From: a virus
Length of the DNA: 49,754 nucleotides
IMG/VR virus record: IMGVR_UViG_3300026455_000405
Span: 1-49,754 of that record
Strand: one strand, 5' to 3'
The notes under the pieces are model-generated. The model was given only the letters and a program-made list of their open reading frames with translations, made no database searches and was not told the origin of the DNA. Position numbers and translations under genes: made by a program. Of the stretch, positions 17,899-24,216 are shown in pieces (the stretch's first letter is position 1; every line of letters starts with the position of its first letter).

Positions 17899-18044
17899 GG
17901 TCTCGGTCGGTGAAGGTTCGGCCGATGGGGGTGGGGGGCTATAGTGCGTACAGTGTTGTATTTTTGCAACAGGGGTAGCAAATCACCACCCTGAAAAGAA
18001 AAGTACTCCACCCAAATTTTTTGCGCGGCCAAAATTTTATCCCG
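17899..18044. other. Convergent intergenic region
   Basis: 146 bp between the rightward early block and the leftward endonuclease VII-like gene. It has a G-run (GGGGGTGGGGGG near 17927-17938), the TGTTGTATTTTTGCAACA element (17954-17971, exact reverse complement of 8659-8676) and AT runs AAATTTTTT and AAAATTTTAT. No canonical terminator is clear on either strand. Confidence 0.5.
17954..17971. repeat. TGTTGC-A-rich-CAACA hairpin element, copy 3 (inverted)
   Basis: Exact reverse complement of 8659-8676, without a T-run on either side. Confidence 0.6.
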
Positions 18045-18431
18045 CTAGGACCCTTTTCTACTCTGTTCTATATACTTGATAGCTCGCTGTAACCGTTCTA
18101 CATCGTCTGCTAGATTTCCCAAGCCCATGTTGCATTTATGGCATAGCCAACCTCTAAATAGGCCTGTTTCGTGATCATGATCGCAGACCCAGTTTTTTCT
18201 ACGCAGACTGTGACCCTGCATTTCATCATAGTTTCTTAGACAGATAGCACAGCGATGATCTTTCTCGGGCGGCTTTGCTGACCTTTTAATAGCTCTTAGA
18301 GTTCGACTCTGCTGTCTAGCGCATTCTCTGCATTCATAGCGTAGATACCCATGTCGACCGCCGTCTCTGCCAAAAGCCGATTCTGGCTTTTCCACTAGAC
18401 ACATCGCACAAGTTTTAGTTTGTTGTCGCAT
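18045..18431 (-). CDS. Recombination endonuclease VII-like protein (T4 gp49 family)
   Basis: 128 residues. N-terminal zinc-like pair C8..C11 (KTCAMCLVEKP) and CRECAR, then C..C around RCAICLRNY. The endonuclease VII core WVCDHDHETGLFRGWLCHKCNMGLGNLADDVERLQRAIKYIE (~80-122) has the DHDH.TG..RG.LC..CN..LG signature, with catalytic D/H and zinc cysteines. T4 gp49 resolves Holliday junctions before packaging; proteins this short with an added N-terminal zinc finger are frequent in phages as HNH-type nucleases. It is preceded by a TTGACA-N18-TATCAT promoter whose predicted start falls on the ATG. Confidence 0.85.
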   Translation of the reverse strand: MRQQTKTCAMCLVEKPESAFGRDGGRHGYLRYECRECARQQSRTLRAIKRSAKPPEKDHRCAICLRNYDEMQGHSLRRKNWVCDHDHETGLFRGWLCHKCNMGLGNLADDVERLQRAIKYIEQSRKGS

Positions 18432-18437
18432 AGTTAT

Positions 18438-18467
18438 ATGATACTATCTTATGGTCTAGGTTGTCAA
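18438..18467 (-). promoter_or_regulatory. Sigma70 promoter predicted to give a leaderless mRNA
   Basis: TTGACA 18467-18462, 18-bp spacer, TATCAT 18443-18438; the ATG at 18431 begins seven bases after the -10 box, i.e. at the expected +1. No ribosome binding site is seen. Confidence 0.75.
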
Positions 18468-18482
18468 CTCGATAAGTAACAG

Positions 18483-18569
18483 ATGCGCATAGACATCCAT
18501 TTCCTAATATCTTATACACTGTGGCTGCTAGTGTTCCTAGTCATCATCGCGGTCATGATCCTGCAGTGA
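18483..18569 (+). CDS. Possible 28-residue membrane peptide
   Basis: MRIDIHFLISYTLWLLVFLVIIAVMILQ, one membrane-spanning helix. No ribosome binding site; a degenerate TAAGTA box lies four bases before the ATG. The stop is four bases from the stop of the convergent DUF2061 gene. Coding is uncertain and supported only by hydrophobic pattern and position. Confidence 0.35.
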   Translation: MRIDIHFLISYTLWLLVFLVIIAVMILQ

Positions 18570-18572
18570 TCT

Positions 18573-18752
18573 CTAGATCTGCCTTCCCCAGCTGACTCTT
18601 AGCCATAGTCTTTCATGCACATAATGTAACGCTGTCAGCACTATGTTGGCCCAGATCGCTCCTGACCATCCTGCCCATATGGCTGTTACACAGGTAGCTA
18701 TCACTCTCCATATCACAGCTCTAGCTATGGTTCTCTTGTGTGTTTCTGTCAT
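18573..18752 (-). CDS. DUF2061 family membrane protein, copy 1
   Basis: 59 residues, ribosome binding site GGAGGC before the ATG. MTETHKRTIARAVIWRVIATCVTAIWAGWSGAIW...ALHYVHERLWLRVSWGRQI has the DUF2061 pattern: K/R-rich start, ViWRviAt..T, two short membrane segments, then HErlW.r..WG. The family consists of small predicted membrane proteins of unknown function. A TTAAATA box (18776-18771) gives a predicted start 13 bases upstream of the ATG. A second family member lies at 20787-21005. Confidence 0.75.
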   Translation of the reverse strand: MTETHKRTIARAVIWRVIATCVTAIWAGWSGAIWANIVLTALHYVHERLWLRVSWGRQI

Positions 18753-18770
18753 TTTTTGCCTCCATTAGGT

Positions 18771-18776
18771 TATTTA
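18771..18776 (-). promoter_or_regulatory. TAAATA late-type box with short leader (DUF2061 copy 1)
   Basis: TTAAATA; predicted start 18765, leader of 13 bases with GGAGG before ATG 18752. Confidence 0.6.
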
Positions 18777-18790
18777 AGCTATATACAATC

Positions 18791-19015
18791 ATGCCCTATA
18801 GAGAATATGCTGTCTACACTTCGGATCCCAGTCTAGAGCGTGCTCTACGCTTCGCAGAGAGGTATGGTCTACACTACGAAGTGCATCTAAATAGGACACG
18901 CATACTAGTGCCGCGCAACACCTTAGAAACACAGTTTTTGCTAGAGTGCGAGGGAGCAGTAGCCGTCATTGAACGAGAAGAATATTATGGATATAGAGGA
19001 AATAAGAGGTCGTAA
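18791..19015 (+). CDS. Small hypothetical protein
   Basis: 74 residues from ATG 18791; the longer frame from 18740 overlaps the divergent gene's start. MPYREYAVYTSDPSLERALRFAERYGLHYEVHLNRTRILVP, beta-alpha-beta in outline, then a glutamate/tyrosine-rich tail (IEREEYYGYRGNKRS). A TATATA box five bases before the ATG (18780-18785) resembles the TAAATA-N5-ATG pattern in weaker form. Function unknown. Confidence 0.65.
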   Translation: MPYREYAVYTSDPSLERALRFAERYGLHYEVHLNRTRILVPRNTLETQFLLECEGAVAVIEREEYYGYRGNKRS

Positions 19016-19169
19016 GTACTACTACAGTAGGGAGGAAGATACTTGGTATCCCATGCCCGATAAGCTGGACAACGATCTAAATGCATTCGCCATGTTCATG
19101 GCCAAGATTGGGGCGGTCTGTGTTGTATGCTGGCTAGCTATGGAATACTTTGGTCTTACTAGAAGCTAA
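18987..19169 (+). CDS. Small membrane protein
   Basis: 60 residues starting MDIEEIRGRKYYYSREEDTWYPMPDKL, overlapping the end of the previous gene in another frame. One transmembrane segment near the C-terminus (AFAMFMAKIGAVCVVCWLAMEYF, ~34-56). The order soluble aromatic segment (YY..EEDTWYPMPDKL), then a membrane anchor, parallels the protein at 19502 (PEGWVYDAAYEFWYKLPDE..., then membrane segment), so the two may be relatives. Function unknown. Confidence 0.6.
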   Translation: MDIEEIRGRKYYYSREEDTWYPMPDKLDNDLNAFAMFMAKIGAVCVVCWLAMEYFGLTRS

Positions 19170-19243
19170 AAAATCTTACCGCTGTGCGCTTCGCGCTAAA
19201 TTTTTGCGCTGCTTCGCCGAAAAAAAAATCGCGCGGCTGCGCC
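19170..19243 (+). other. GC-hairpin and A-run intergenic stretch
   Basis: GCGC-TTC-GCGC (19186-19196) followed by TAAATTTTT, then CTTCGCC with a nine-A run and GCGCGGCTGCGC. The first hairpin could be a weak terminator before the promoter at 19244. Confidence 0.45.
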
Positions 19244-19272
19244 TTGACAAACAAGTCAGCATCGTGTATACT
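19244..19272 (+). promoter_or_regulatory. Sigma70 promoter predicted to give a leaderless mRNA
   Basis: TTGACA 19244-19249, 17-bp spacer, TATACT 19267-19272; ATG 19279 begins seven bases after the -10 box, where transcription should start. Confidence 0.8.
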
Positions 19273-19278
19273 AAGACT

Positions 19279-19524
19279 ATGAAAATACGAGTAAAGGATC
19301 TGGGTGAGCATCGTTGGCTCTGCTACTGTTGGCCTGCTAACAGTCTAGAACGGCATGAGTTTATACAGTGGTGCCAATCGCATCCTGGAAACTTTTGGAT
19401 CAGCCGTAACACACATGTCTGGGGCACAGAACCCATAGAAGTGCGTGGCGGCTCTAGATCAGATCAGCTACTACTAGCTATGAGATGGGCAGGAGGACGA
19501 CATGGACCCGAAAACAGCACTTGA
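19279..19524 (+). CDS. Small hypothetical protein
   Basis: 81 residues from ATG 19279 (frame open further back but interrupted by the promoter). MKIRVKDLGEHRWLCYCWPANSLERHEFIQWCQSHPGNFWISRNTHVWG..., rich in Trp and Cys, compact alpha/beta. Four cysteines or histidines around residues 15-34 do not form a standard zinc pattern. No ribosome binding site; leaderless translation predicted. Overlaps the next gene by 23 bp. Confidence 0.65.
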   Translation: MKIRVKDLGEHRWLCYCWPANSLERHEFIQWCQSHPGNFWISRNTHVWGTEPIEVRGGSRSDQLLLAMRWAGGRHGPENST

Positions 19525-19807
19525 TAAGTTAAACGCAGACCTCGCACAGGAACTGCTACCCCCTATGACCGCTGAAGAGCATCGTGAAGCCTATCGTCGG
19601 AGATACAGTGTCCAGCCCACGCCCGCTAGCCACCCACACTTATATGATCCCCTAGATCCGCCTGAAGGCTGGGTCTATGATGCGGCCTATGAGTTTTGGT
19701 ACAAGCTGCCCGATGAACAGGATGTGCGTTGGATCAGTGTGATCACTGCCTTGACTATTGGACTAATGTTTGCGGCCTTTTGGCTAGCGGACTATCTCAG
19801 ACCTTGA
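19502..19807 (+). CDS. Hypothetical protein with C-terminal membrane anchor
   Basis: 101 residues, ribosome binding site GGAGGACGAC. N-terminal soluble part (MDPKTALDKLNADLAQELLPPMTAEEHREAYRRRY), then a block PEGWVYDAAYEFWYKLPDE (~54-72) and one transmembrane helix (ISVITALTIGLMFAAFWLADYL, ~78-99). Last rightward gene here; it overlaps the convergent IscA-like gene by 11 bp. Function unknown. Confidence 0.7.
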   Translation: MDPKTALDKLNADLAQELLPPMTAEEHREAYRRRYSVQPTPASHPHLYDPLDPPEGWVYDAAYEFWYKLPDEQDVRWISVITALTIGLMFAAFWLADYLRP

Positions 19808-20123
19808 AGCTTTCACCGCAGCCACAACGTGCGGTTTCGTTTGGGTTGGTAAATTCGAAGCCTTCGTTTAGACCCTTCTTGACCCAATCTACTTCTAGCC
19901 CTGAGAGATAAACCTGATCTCGGAATGACACCAAGACCACGAACTCGGGCTGTGCGAAGTTGGTCACTCCCTCTTCTGCTGTGTAGGTGTCTACGTATTC
20001 TAACACATAGCTCAGTCCTGAGCAGCCACGTGTGTTGGTGCCTATGCGTATGCCCACACCACGGCCACGCTGTTTGAGTAGTTCTTGTATTTTAGTTCGG
20101 GCTCGTTCTGTGAACCTAATCAC
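19797..20123 (-). CDS. A-type Fe-S cluster carrier (IscA/HesB family)
   Basis: 108 residues, the standard length. The three conserved cysteines are present: C34 in NTRGCSGLSYVLEYV and C100/C102 in the C-terminal CGCGESF. A-type carriers hold and transfer iron-sulfur clusters to target enzymes in the cytoplasm. HesB/IscA homologues are known from marine phages, where they may support Fe-S enzymes during infection. GTG start, two bases after the upstream stop, so it is coupled to the gene at 20126. Confidence 0.92.
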   Translation of the reverse strand: MIRFTERARTKIQELLKQRGRGVGIRIGTNTRGCSGLSYVLEYVDTYTAEEGVTNFAQPEFVVLVSFRDQVYLSGLEVDWVKKGLNEGFEFTNPNETARCGCGESFKV

Positions 20124-20125
20124 GT

Positions 20126-20329
20126 TTATACCACGGGGTTGTTGATCAGCTCGATGCGTCCCACCCAGTCCTGTGTGTTTAGGAACTTGTTGAGATTTAG
20201 ACGATATGCGAAAGCATCAGCGATCTTTTGTGCATATGCAGGATCTGTGACTGGAGGATTTTTTTCCAGATTGAGTTCTCGCTGTAGTTGGTTTTCTTTG
20301 AGGCTGTAGGCCAAGATCGCATATTCCAT
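20126..20329 (-). CDS. Small hypothetical protein upstream of the IscA gene
   Basis: 67 residues, MEYAILAYSLKENQLQRELNLEKNPPVTDPAYAQKIADAFAYRLNLN..., helical. Ribosome binding site GGAGCAGAAC. A CTAAATA box at 20355-20349 gives a predicted start about 13 bases upstream of the ATG, so it looks like a late gene with a short leader. Translationally linked to the Fe-S carrier, so it may act with it. No family recognised. Confidence 0.65.
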   Translation of the reverse strand: MEYAILAYSLKENQLQRELNLEKNPPVTDPAYAQKIADAFAYRLNLNKFLNTQDWVGRIELINNPVV

Positions 20330-20348
20330 GTTCTGCTCCGTTGTCTAG

Positions 20349-20354
20349 TATTTA
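20349..20354 (-). promoter_or_regulatory. TAAATA late-type box with short leader (IscA unit)
   Basis: CTAAATA; about 13-base leader with GGAGCAGAAC before ATG 20329. Confidence 0.65.
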
Positions 20355-20372
20355 GCTCAGCCAGCTCTGAGC
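20355..20372. other. Hairpin between divergent genes
   Basis: GCTCAG (20355-20360), loop CCAGCT, CTGAGC (20367-20372), directly upstream of the CTAAATA box of the leftward gene; could be an operator-like site. No early-consensus promoter for the rightward gene at 20429 is visible. Confidence 0.45.
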
Positions 20373-20428
20373 CATTAACTGATCAGATTAAGCTAAGTAT
20401 CTATATACAACTTTAACAAGGGAATATT

Positions 20429-20785
20429 ATGACTCTAGAACAGATAGTTTGGGCCACGACCGTTTGGCTAGCATTAACTGTGATCACATATAGGCTCACT
20501 GGCTTCCGAGAAATCCGTGACTGCTTTAGCATGTTTTTAACTCGTGAATATTGGCAACCTCTCTACAACAAAGTAGAGTTTGCCAGTTGGTTCTGCAAGG
20601 CCATAATCATCATTCCAGGTTTGATTTTCGGCATACAGATTTGGTGGTTGTATTTCCTTACTCTGTTTACTAGCCTAACATTGATCTGGGCTTCAAACAA
20701 GAAACTGTTGCCCACGTTGGTTAGTTTTAACACCATGTGGGCCTGGCTCAGCTGCATGGTACTAGCACAACATTTGGTAAAATAA
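20429..20785 (+). CDS. Integral membrane protein, about four transmembrane segments
   Basis: 118 residues, ribosome binding site AAGGGAAT. Hydrophobic segments at ~3-22 (LEQIVWATTVWLALTVITYR), ~53-67 (ASWFCKAIIIIPGLI), ~68-88 (FGIQIWWLYFLTLFTSLTLIW) and ~95-113. No transporter or holin signature is recognised. The following DUF2061 gene starts one base after the stop, so both are probably co-expressed membrane proteins. Confidence 0.7.
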   Translation: MTLEQIVWATTVWLALTVITYRLTGFREIRDCFSMFLTREYWQPLYNKVEFASWFCKAIIIIPGLIFGIQIWWLYFLTLFTSLTLIWASNKKLLPTLVSFNTMWAWLSCMVLAQHLVK

Positions 20786-20786
20786 C

Positions 20787-21005
20787 ATGATAGAAGAAAC
20801 ACGCCAACGTACCATCACAAGGATGGTTACTTATAGGATAACCGCTTGGTTATTTACGATCTTTTGGACTTGGTTGTTTACTGGAGATATTGGCTCAGCC
20901 ACAGGATTTGCCACAGCACTGCACATCCTGCTCAGCATAGACTACTACATACACGAGCGTATCTGGTTAAAGATACGCTGGGGTCTTACTCGTAGAGATA
21001 GTTGA
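20787..21005 (+). CDS. DUF2061 family membrane protein, copy 2
   Basis: 72 residues. TRQRTITRMVTYRITAWLFTIFWTWLFTGDIGSAT...LSIDYYIHERIWLKIRWG matches the DUF2061 layout and aligns by eye with the protein at 18573-18752 (R.I.R.V..RI.A ... HER.WL...WG). Two membrane segments. It overlaps the convergent GNAT-like gene by 20 bp. Function unknown; the presence of two diverged copies suggests use in different phases or a hetero-oligomer. Confidence 0.78.
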   Translation: MIEETRQRTITRMVTYRITAWLFTIFWTWLFTGDIGSATGFATALHILLSIDYYIHERIWLKIRWGLTRRDS

Positions 21006-21420
21006 CCGTATCGGTGTTTTCGCGATAGGTCTTAGCGCCGTTCTTGTGATGAAACTTACGTGCCATTTCAGTCTTAGGACTTAGTGTCACGTAGGTTTTT
21101 ACTTCGGGCTGTTCTTGCTTGATTTTAGCCTGCGCTTCTTCGATCAACTGGCGTCCAGCACCTGCAGCATATGACCAAATAGTATAGAACACTGCGGTAT
21201 TGGTATTGACCACTTTGTCAGCTAGATCTTCTACAGTCGCAGGAATATCAGCTAAGAACTTGACACAGGTCACTGCTAGCGGGTGACCATCATCATCTTT
21301 TAATACAAAGATACGGCTGTTTTCGTTGACTCGCTGCTCAGCAGGAATCTCCGGTCTTACCGGATCGTCTTTGATTAAACTTAATAGATTGTCTTGTAGA
21401 TCAGTGATGATGTGTAACAT
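20986..21420 (-). CDS. GNAT-like acetyltransferase fold protein
   Basis: 144 residues. FVLKDDDGHPLAVTCVKFLA (~38-57) as the beta hairpin, TAVFYTIWSYAAGAGRQLIEEA (~75-96) as the acetyl-CoA loop and helix (G.GR.LI), and TYVTLSPKTEMARKFHHKNGAKTY (~109-132) as the typical end of a GNAT fold. Catalysis and substrate are unknown; such proteins are frequent in T4-like marine phages. Its promoter is a perfect TTGACA-N17-TATAAT inside the end of the preceding gene, and the ribosome binding site is GGGGCACG. Confidence 0.65.
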   Translation of the reverse strand: MLHIITDLQDNLLSLIKDDPVRPEIPAEQRVNENSRIFVLKDDDGHPLAVTCVKFLADIPATVEDLADKVVNTNTAVFYTIWSYAAGAGRQLIEEAQAKIKQEQPEVKTYVTLSPKTEMARKFHHKNGAKTYRENTDTVNYLYE

Positions 21421-21441
21421 AGTCGTGCCCCATATATAATT

Positions 21442-21470
21442 ATTATATAGGTATTTATTGACTATGTCAA
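21442..21470 (-). promoter_or_regulatory. Consensus sigma70 promoter
   Basis: TTGACA 21470-21465, 17-bp spacer, TATAAT 21447-21442. The -35 box is within the 3' end of the NTase gene; the spacer also carries AATAAATA. Confidence 0.88.
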
Positions 21471-22166
21471 ATTTTTGCTTTCTAGGCTCAGTTCTTGGTC
21501 TTCCAACTCACGTATCTTGTCTGTGAGCTTGTCGATGACTCCCAGATTGCGCAGTTTCTTGAACACTAGATTTTCTGTGCTCCATTCACCGGCACGTTCC
21601 AATCCTGCCTTGCGCATATTGGTTATACGTTCTTTCATGGACTCGATCTTGTCCAAACTGCCAGAACTTATAGCAGCATCTACATCATGTACTATAGATT
21701 CTAGTTTACGCTCTACAGCACTGTCATCAGTTGGTGGCTGTGTCTTGCTGGGTTCTTTGATCCACTGACCATGTGCTACGCTATAGACTCCGGTGCTGTG
21801 ATGTGCTTCATTTTCGCCCTGCACATAACATTCTACGGGAATACCACGTATGCTGATATTGTGATGTTCTCCCCACAGTGCCTTCTTTGCAGAAAATAAC
21901 TCACGCATAGCTTCACTGACATCACCGCGGACGATCAAGTGTAGATCTAGATCGCTAAACTTGGTCCACGAATAGTTAGCGTTTGATCCAGTTACAGTAT
22001 AGTCAACTACGGGTAGATCTACACCGATAAACTCTTCGAACTTTTCTGCTATCTTGATCAACTTGTGTGATACTTCAGGAAGTAGATCACTGCCCGACCA
22101 AATCTTGGGATTTAGTTTAGAGTTGACAGTTACAAAATGTCCAGCCTTGAACTCAGAAAGCCTCAT
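21462..22166 (-). CDS. Nucleotidyltransferase-fold protein
   Basis: 234 residues. TGSNANYSWTKFSDLDLHLIVRG (~59-81) is the GS...(x)DxD motif of the DNA polymerase beta-like nucleotidyltransferase superfamily, with the two acidic residues D74 and D76. IRGIPVECYVQGENEAHHSTGVYSVAHGQWIKEP (~107-140) is a strand and loop usually seen with it. The C-terminal half is helical. Such proteins occur widely in T4-like marine phages; the substrate (nucleotide, tRNA or protein) is unknown. It follows the gene at 22167 with no gap. Confidence 0.75.
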   Translation of the reverse strand: MRLSEFKAGHFVTVNSKLNPKIWSGSDLLPEVSHKLIKIAEKFEEFIGVDLPVVDYTVTGSNANYSWTKFSDLDLHLIVRGDVSEAMRELFSAKKALWGEHHNISIRGIPVECYVQGENEAHHSTGVYSVAHGQWIKEPSKTQPPTDDSAVERKLESIVHDVDAAISSGSLDKIESMKERITNMRKAGLERAGEWSTENLVFKKLRNLGVIDKLTDKIRELEDQELSLESKNLT

Positions 22167-22553
22167 TTAAACTCCGTATTTGTTACGTTTTGGCTTGGCC
22201 ACAGGACTGGTCTTATTAGTGCCTTTGTTCTCTTCGCTTTTGCCGCGAGCAATAAGACCTTTATGATCTGTTGGAATCGTAGCGATCGCTTGGTTAACCA
22301 TCATCGCTTCTAAGTCGCTGTATGGGAATGCGATATTGTATTTTTCGTACCAGCTAGCTGCATCCATGTCAACAGGTTTTTTACTTTTACCGTCAGCCAT
22401 AGCCATAGCCATCATCATACGATTTAAGTGATAAACACGGTCATACCCACCCACGTCACGAGTTAGCTGAACGCCGCCGTGTCCTTTGTCAACGAGATCT
22501 TTGGGTACATCGCCCGTGACTTTTCCTTCGCTGATAACGTCTTTGATTCTCAT
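22167..22553 (-). CDS. Hypothetical protein with MRIKDVISE start
   Basis: 128 residues from ATG 22553, which stands exactly five bases after CTAAATA (22565-22559); a longer frame begins in the upstream gene. MRIKDVISEGK is the N-terminal tag-like motif seen in many T4-like marine phage proteins. The rest includes YDRVYHLNRMMMAMAMADG and a segment NKTSPVAKPKRNKYGV with a basic end. The pattern VYHLNR.MMA.A..DG...DM...SWYEKYN..PY........ resembles a domain often found in such phage proteins. Virion or late role inferred from the promoter type. Confidence 0.65.
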   Translation of the reverse strand: MRIKDVISEGKVTGDVPKDLVDKGHGGVQLTRDVGGYDRVYHLNRMMMAMAMADGKSKKPVDMDAASWYEKYNIAFPYSDLEAMMVNQAIATIPTDHKGLIARGKSEENKGTNKTSPVAKPKRNKYGV

Positions 22554-22557
22554 ATTA

Positions 22558-22794
22558 CTATTTAGCCCATCGCAAATAATAGTCTGTAAGGGCATCATCA
22601 CGATAAAACTCAGCTACTAGCGTGAGTCTTTCGTTGAGTTTATCTACTACTAGCTGGCAGCGTTCTGGGGGCTGTTTTAGAAGCCAGTTTACCTGATCAG
22701 TGCCTATTTCTGCGTGTACTTTAGGCCAGGGTATGTCTATTAGATCTGTTACCCTGTTTTCCCAGTTATAAAGATTGATTCTCTTATTCTTCAT
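22558..22794 (-). CDS. Small hypothetical protein
   Basis: 78 residues, MKNKRINLYNWENRVTDLIDIPWPKVHAEIGTDQVNWLLKQPPERCQLVVDKLNERL..., helical. It begins inside the end of the helicase gene (11-bp overlap), so it is translated with the replication operon. Its TAG stop overlaps the TAAATA box of the next gene. Function unknown. Confidence 0.65.
   Translation of the reverse strand: MKNKRINLYNWENRVTDLIDIPWPKVHAEIGTDQVNWLLKQPPERCQLVVDKLNERLTLVAEFYRDDALTDYYLRWAK
22559..22564 (-). promoter_or_regulatory. TAAATA late-type box, leaderless
   Basis: CTAAATA, then GTAAT, then ATG 22553; overlaps the TAG stop of the upstream gene. Confidence 0.7.
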
Positions 22795-24199
22795 CTGAGT
22801 TCATGCTACTTAGAATCTCACGCAGCTTCGTGGATTCTACATTGGCACGAACTTTGCCTAGACTAGAACCCTGATCGGGTTCTTCTCTAGGTTGTACTTC
22901 CGTCTTACGTTTAATGGAATCAATGATGCTGCTTGCGCCTCTGCTTGTGGCGCCTGAGTGTTCTTGTTCTTCTTCTGGCAGATCTGAAATCTTCAAGCTC
23001 TCTAGATTAAACTCTAGATCTACTTTCATACCTACACCACTACTGCTACGTGTTTTCATCAACTGTATCTGATAGCGTCCACGCTCACGCATAGCACGAC
23101 TTGTAAAGATACCAAACACATTATCTGCTGTCTGGATCTTTGACAGACCGCCCGAAATATGACTATGATCAAACTCTACTTCTTCTACAGCACCACGATT
23201 TAACTGTGCGGCAGTTACTAGTATGCAGTTCTTTTCTACAGCCAAATTTCTAAGTTCTTCTGAAACGTACTTGTCTTTGATAAACAGGTCTGCTGGGCTA
23301 ATCTTCTTGCTAACAGGCATCAATAAGTCTAGATAGTCTACTAGCAGTACATCTACTTTACGTCCTGTTTTGATTTCAAACTCTTTGAGATATGCTCTTA
23401 GATCATTAGCAGTCTTTCCACTGGGCATATACTTGATCTGCATAGCGCCAGACTTCTTGCCGATGATCTTGACTTTCATTTCTACGTCATCTAGATCACG
23501 GAAAATCTCTTTAGTTGGTATGCCTGTGAGCATGGCATCGATACGCATACTAACAAGTTCTTCTGAAAGTTCTAGTGTCAGGTACACTACATTTAAACCC
23601 TGTAGTGCCCAGTTCACACCTAGGTTCGCTAAGAATAAGCTCTTACCTGCACCAGATCCACCCGCAAAGATATTCAACTCTCCACGGTTCATACCACCAA
23701 ACAATCTCTTATCTAACGTCGGCCAACCTGTAGATATCTGACCATTCTTATCCTTGATACGCATGAGTCGACTTCTAGGATCAGCAAAATAGTCTGTGCC
23801 CATGTCCTTGGCTAGACCTATCTGTACTGCCTCTTTGATCATGACTTCTACCTGACCATAGTCATGTTTTTCTAATAGGTCTGCAGAGTTAATGATCGCA
23901 CGTTCAAGTGCCTTGTGCCTAGTGAACTGCTCGAACTCATCCATGAGCCAATCCATGTGGCCATCTTTGACGTCTTCGGGTTTTTCTAATGAAACATTGC
24001 AGGTAGCATTGACCATTGCATAGTCTGGCAACACACTATATTGCTTGGCATATTCGTTGACAAACTCTGCGGCATCTTGTAGTTTCCGATCAAACAATGT
24101 GTGGTCAAAGATGCCTTGGCATCTGACGAAAACCTCTGCATCTGCTAGCATCAGTTCTAGGTATAGTTTTTGTACTTCGTATCCGTAATCTTTAATCAT
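22784..24199 (-). CDS. 41: Replicative DNA helicase, DnaB/T4 gp41 family
   Basis: 471 residues. Helical N-terminal domain (~1-130), then the RecA-like core: Walker A GGSGAGKS at 180-187 in NIFAGGSGAGKSLFLANLGVNWA, motif 1a VVYLTLELSEE (~204-214), Walker B VDVLLVDYLDLL (~282-293) and QLNRGAVEEVEFDHSHISGG (DnaB motif H3/H4 region). The C-terminal tail is poorly conserved. As a hexamer it unwinds the replication fork 5' to 3' and recruits primase. It is the expected length for T4 gp41 (475). TATAATAA with ATG five bases later may be a degenerate late box. Confidence 0.92.
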   Translation of the reverse strand: MIKDYGYEVQKLYLELMLADAEVFVRCQGIFDHTLFDRKLQDAAEFVNEYAKQYSVLPDYAMVNATCNVSLEKPEDVKDGHMDWLMDEFEQFTRHKALERAIINSADLLEKHDYGQVEVMIKEAVQIGLAKDMGTDYFADPRSRLMRIKDKNGQISTGWPTLDKRLFGGMNRGELNIFAGGSGAGKSLFLANLGVNWALQGLNVVYLTLELSEELVSMRIDAMLTGIPTKEIFRDLDDVEMKVKIIGKKSGAMQIKYMPSGKTANDLRAYLKEFEIKTGRKVDVLLVDYLDLLMPVSKKISPADLFIKDKYVSEELRNLAVEKNCILVTAAQLNRGAVEEVEFDHSHISGGLSKIQTADNVFGIFTSRAMRERGRYQIQLMKTRSSSGVGMKVDLEFNLESLKISDLPEEEQEHSGATSRGASSIIDSIKRKTEVQPREEPDQGSSLGKVRANVESTKLREILSSMNSDEE

Positions 24200-24216
24200 A
24201 GTTATTATTATATACT

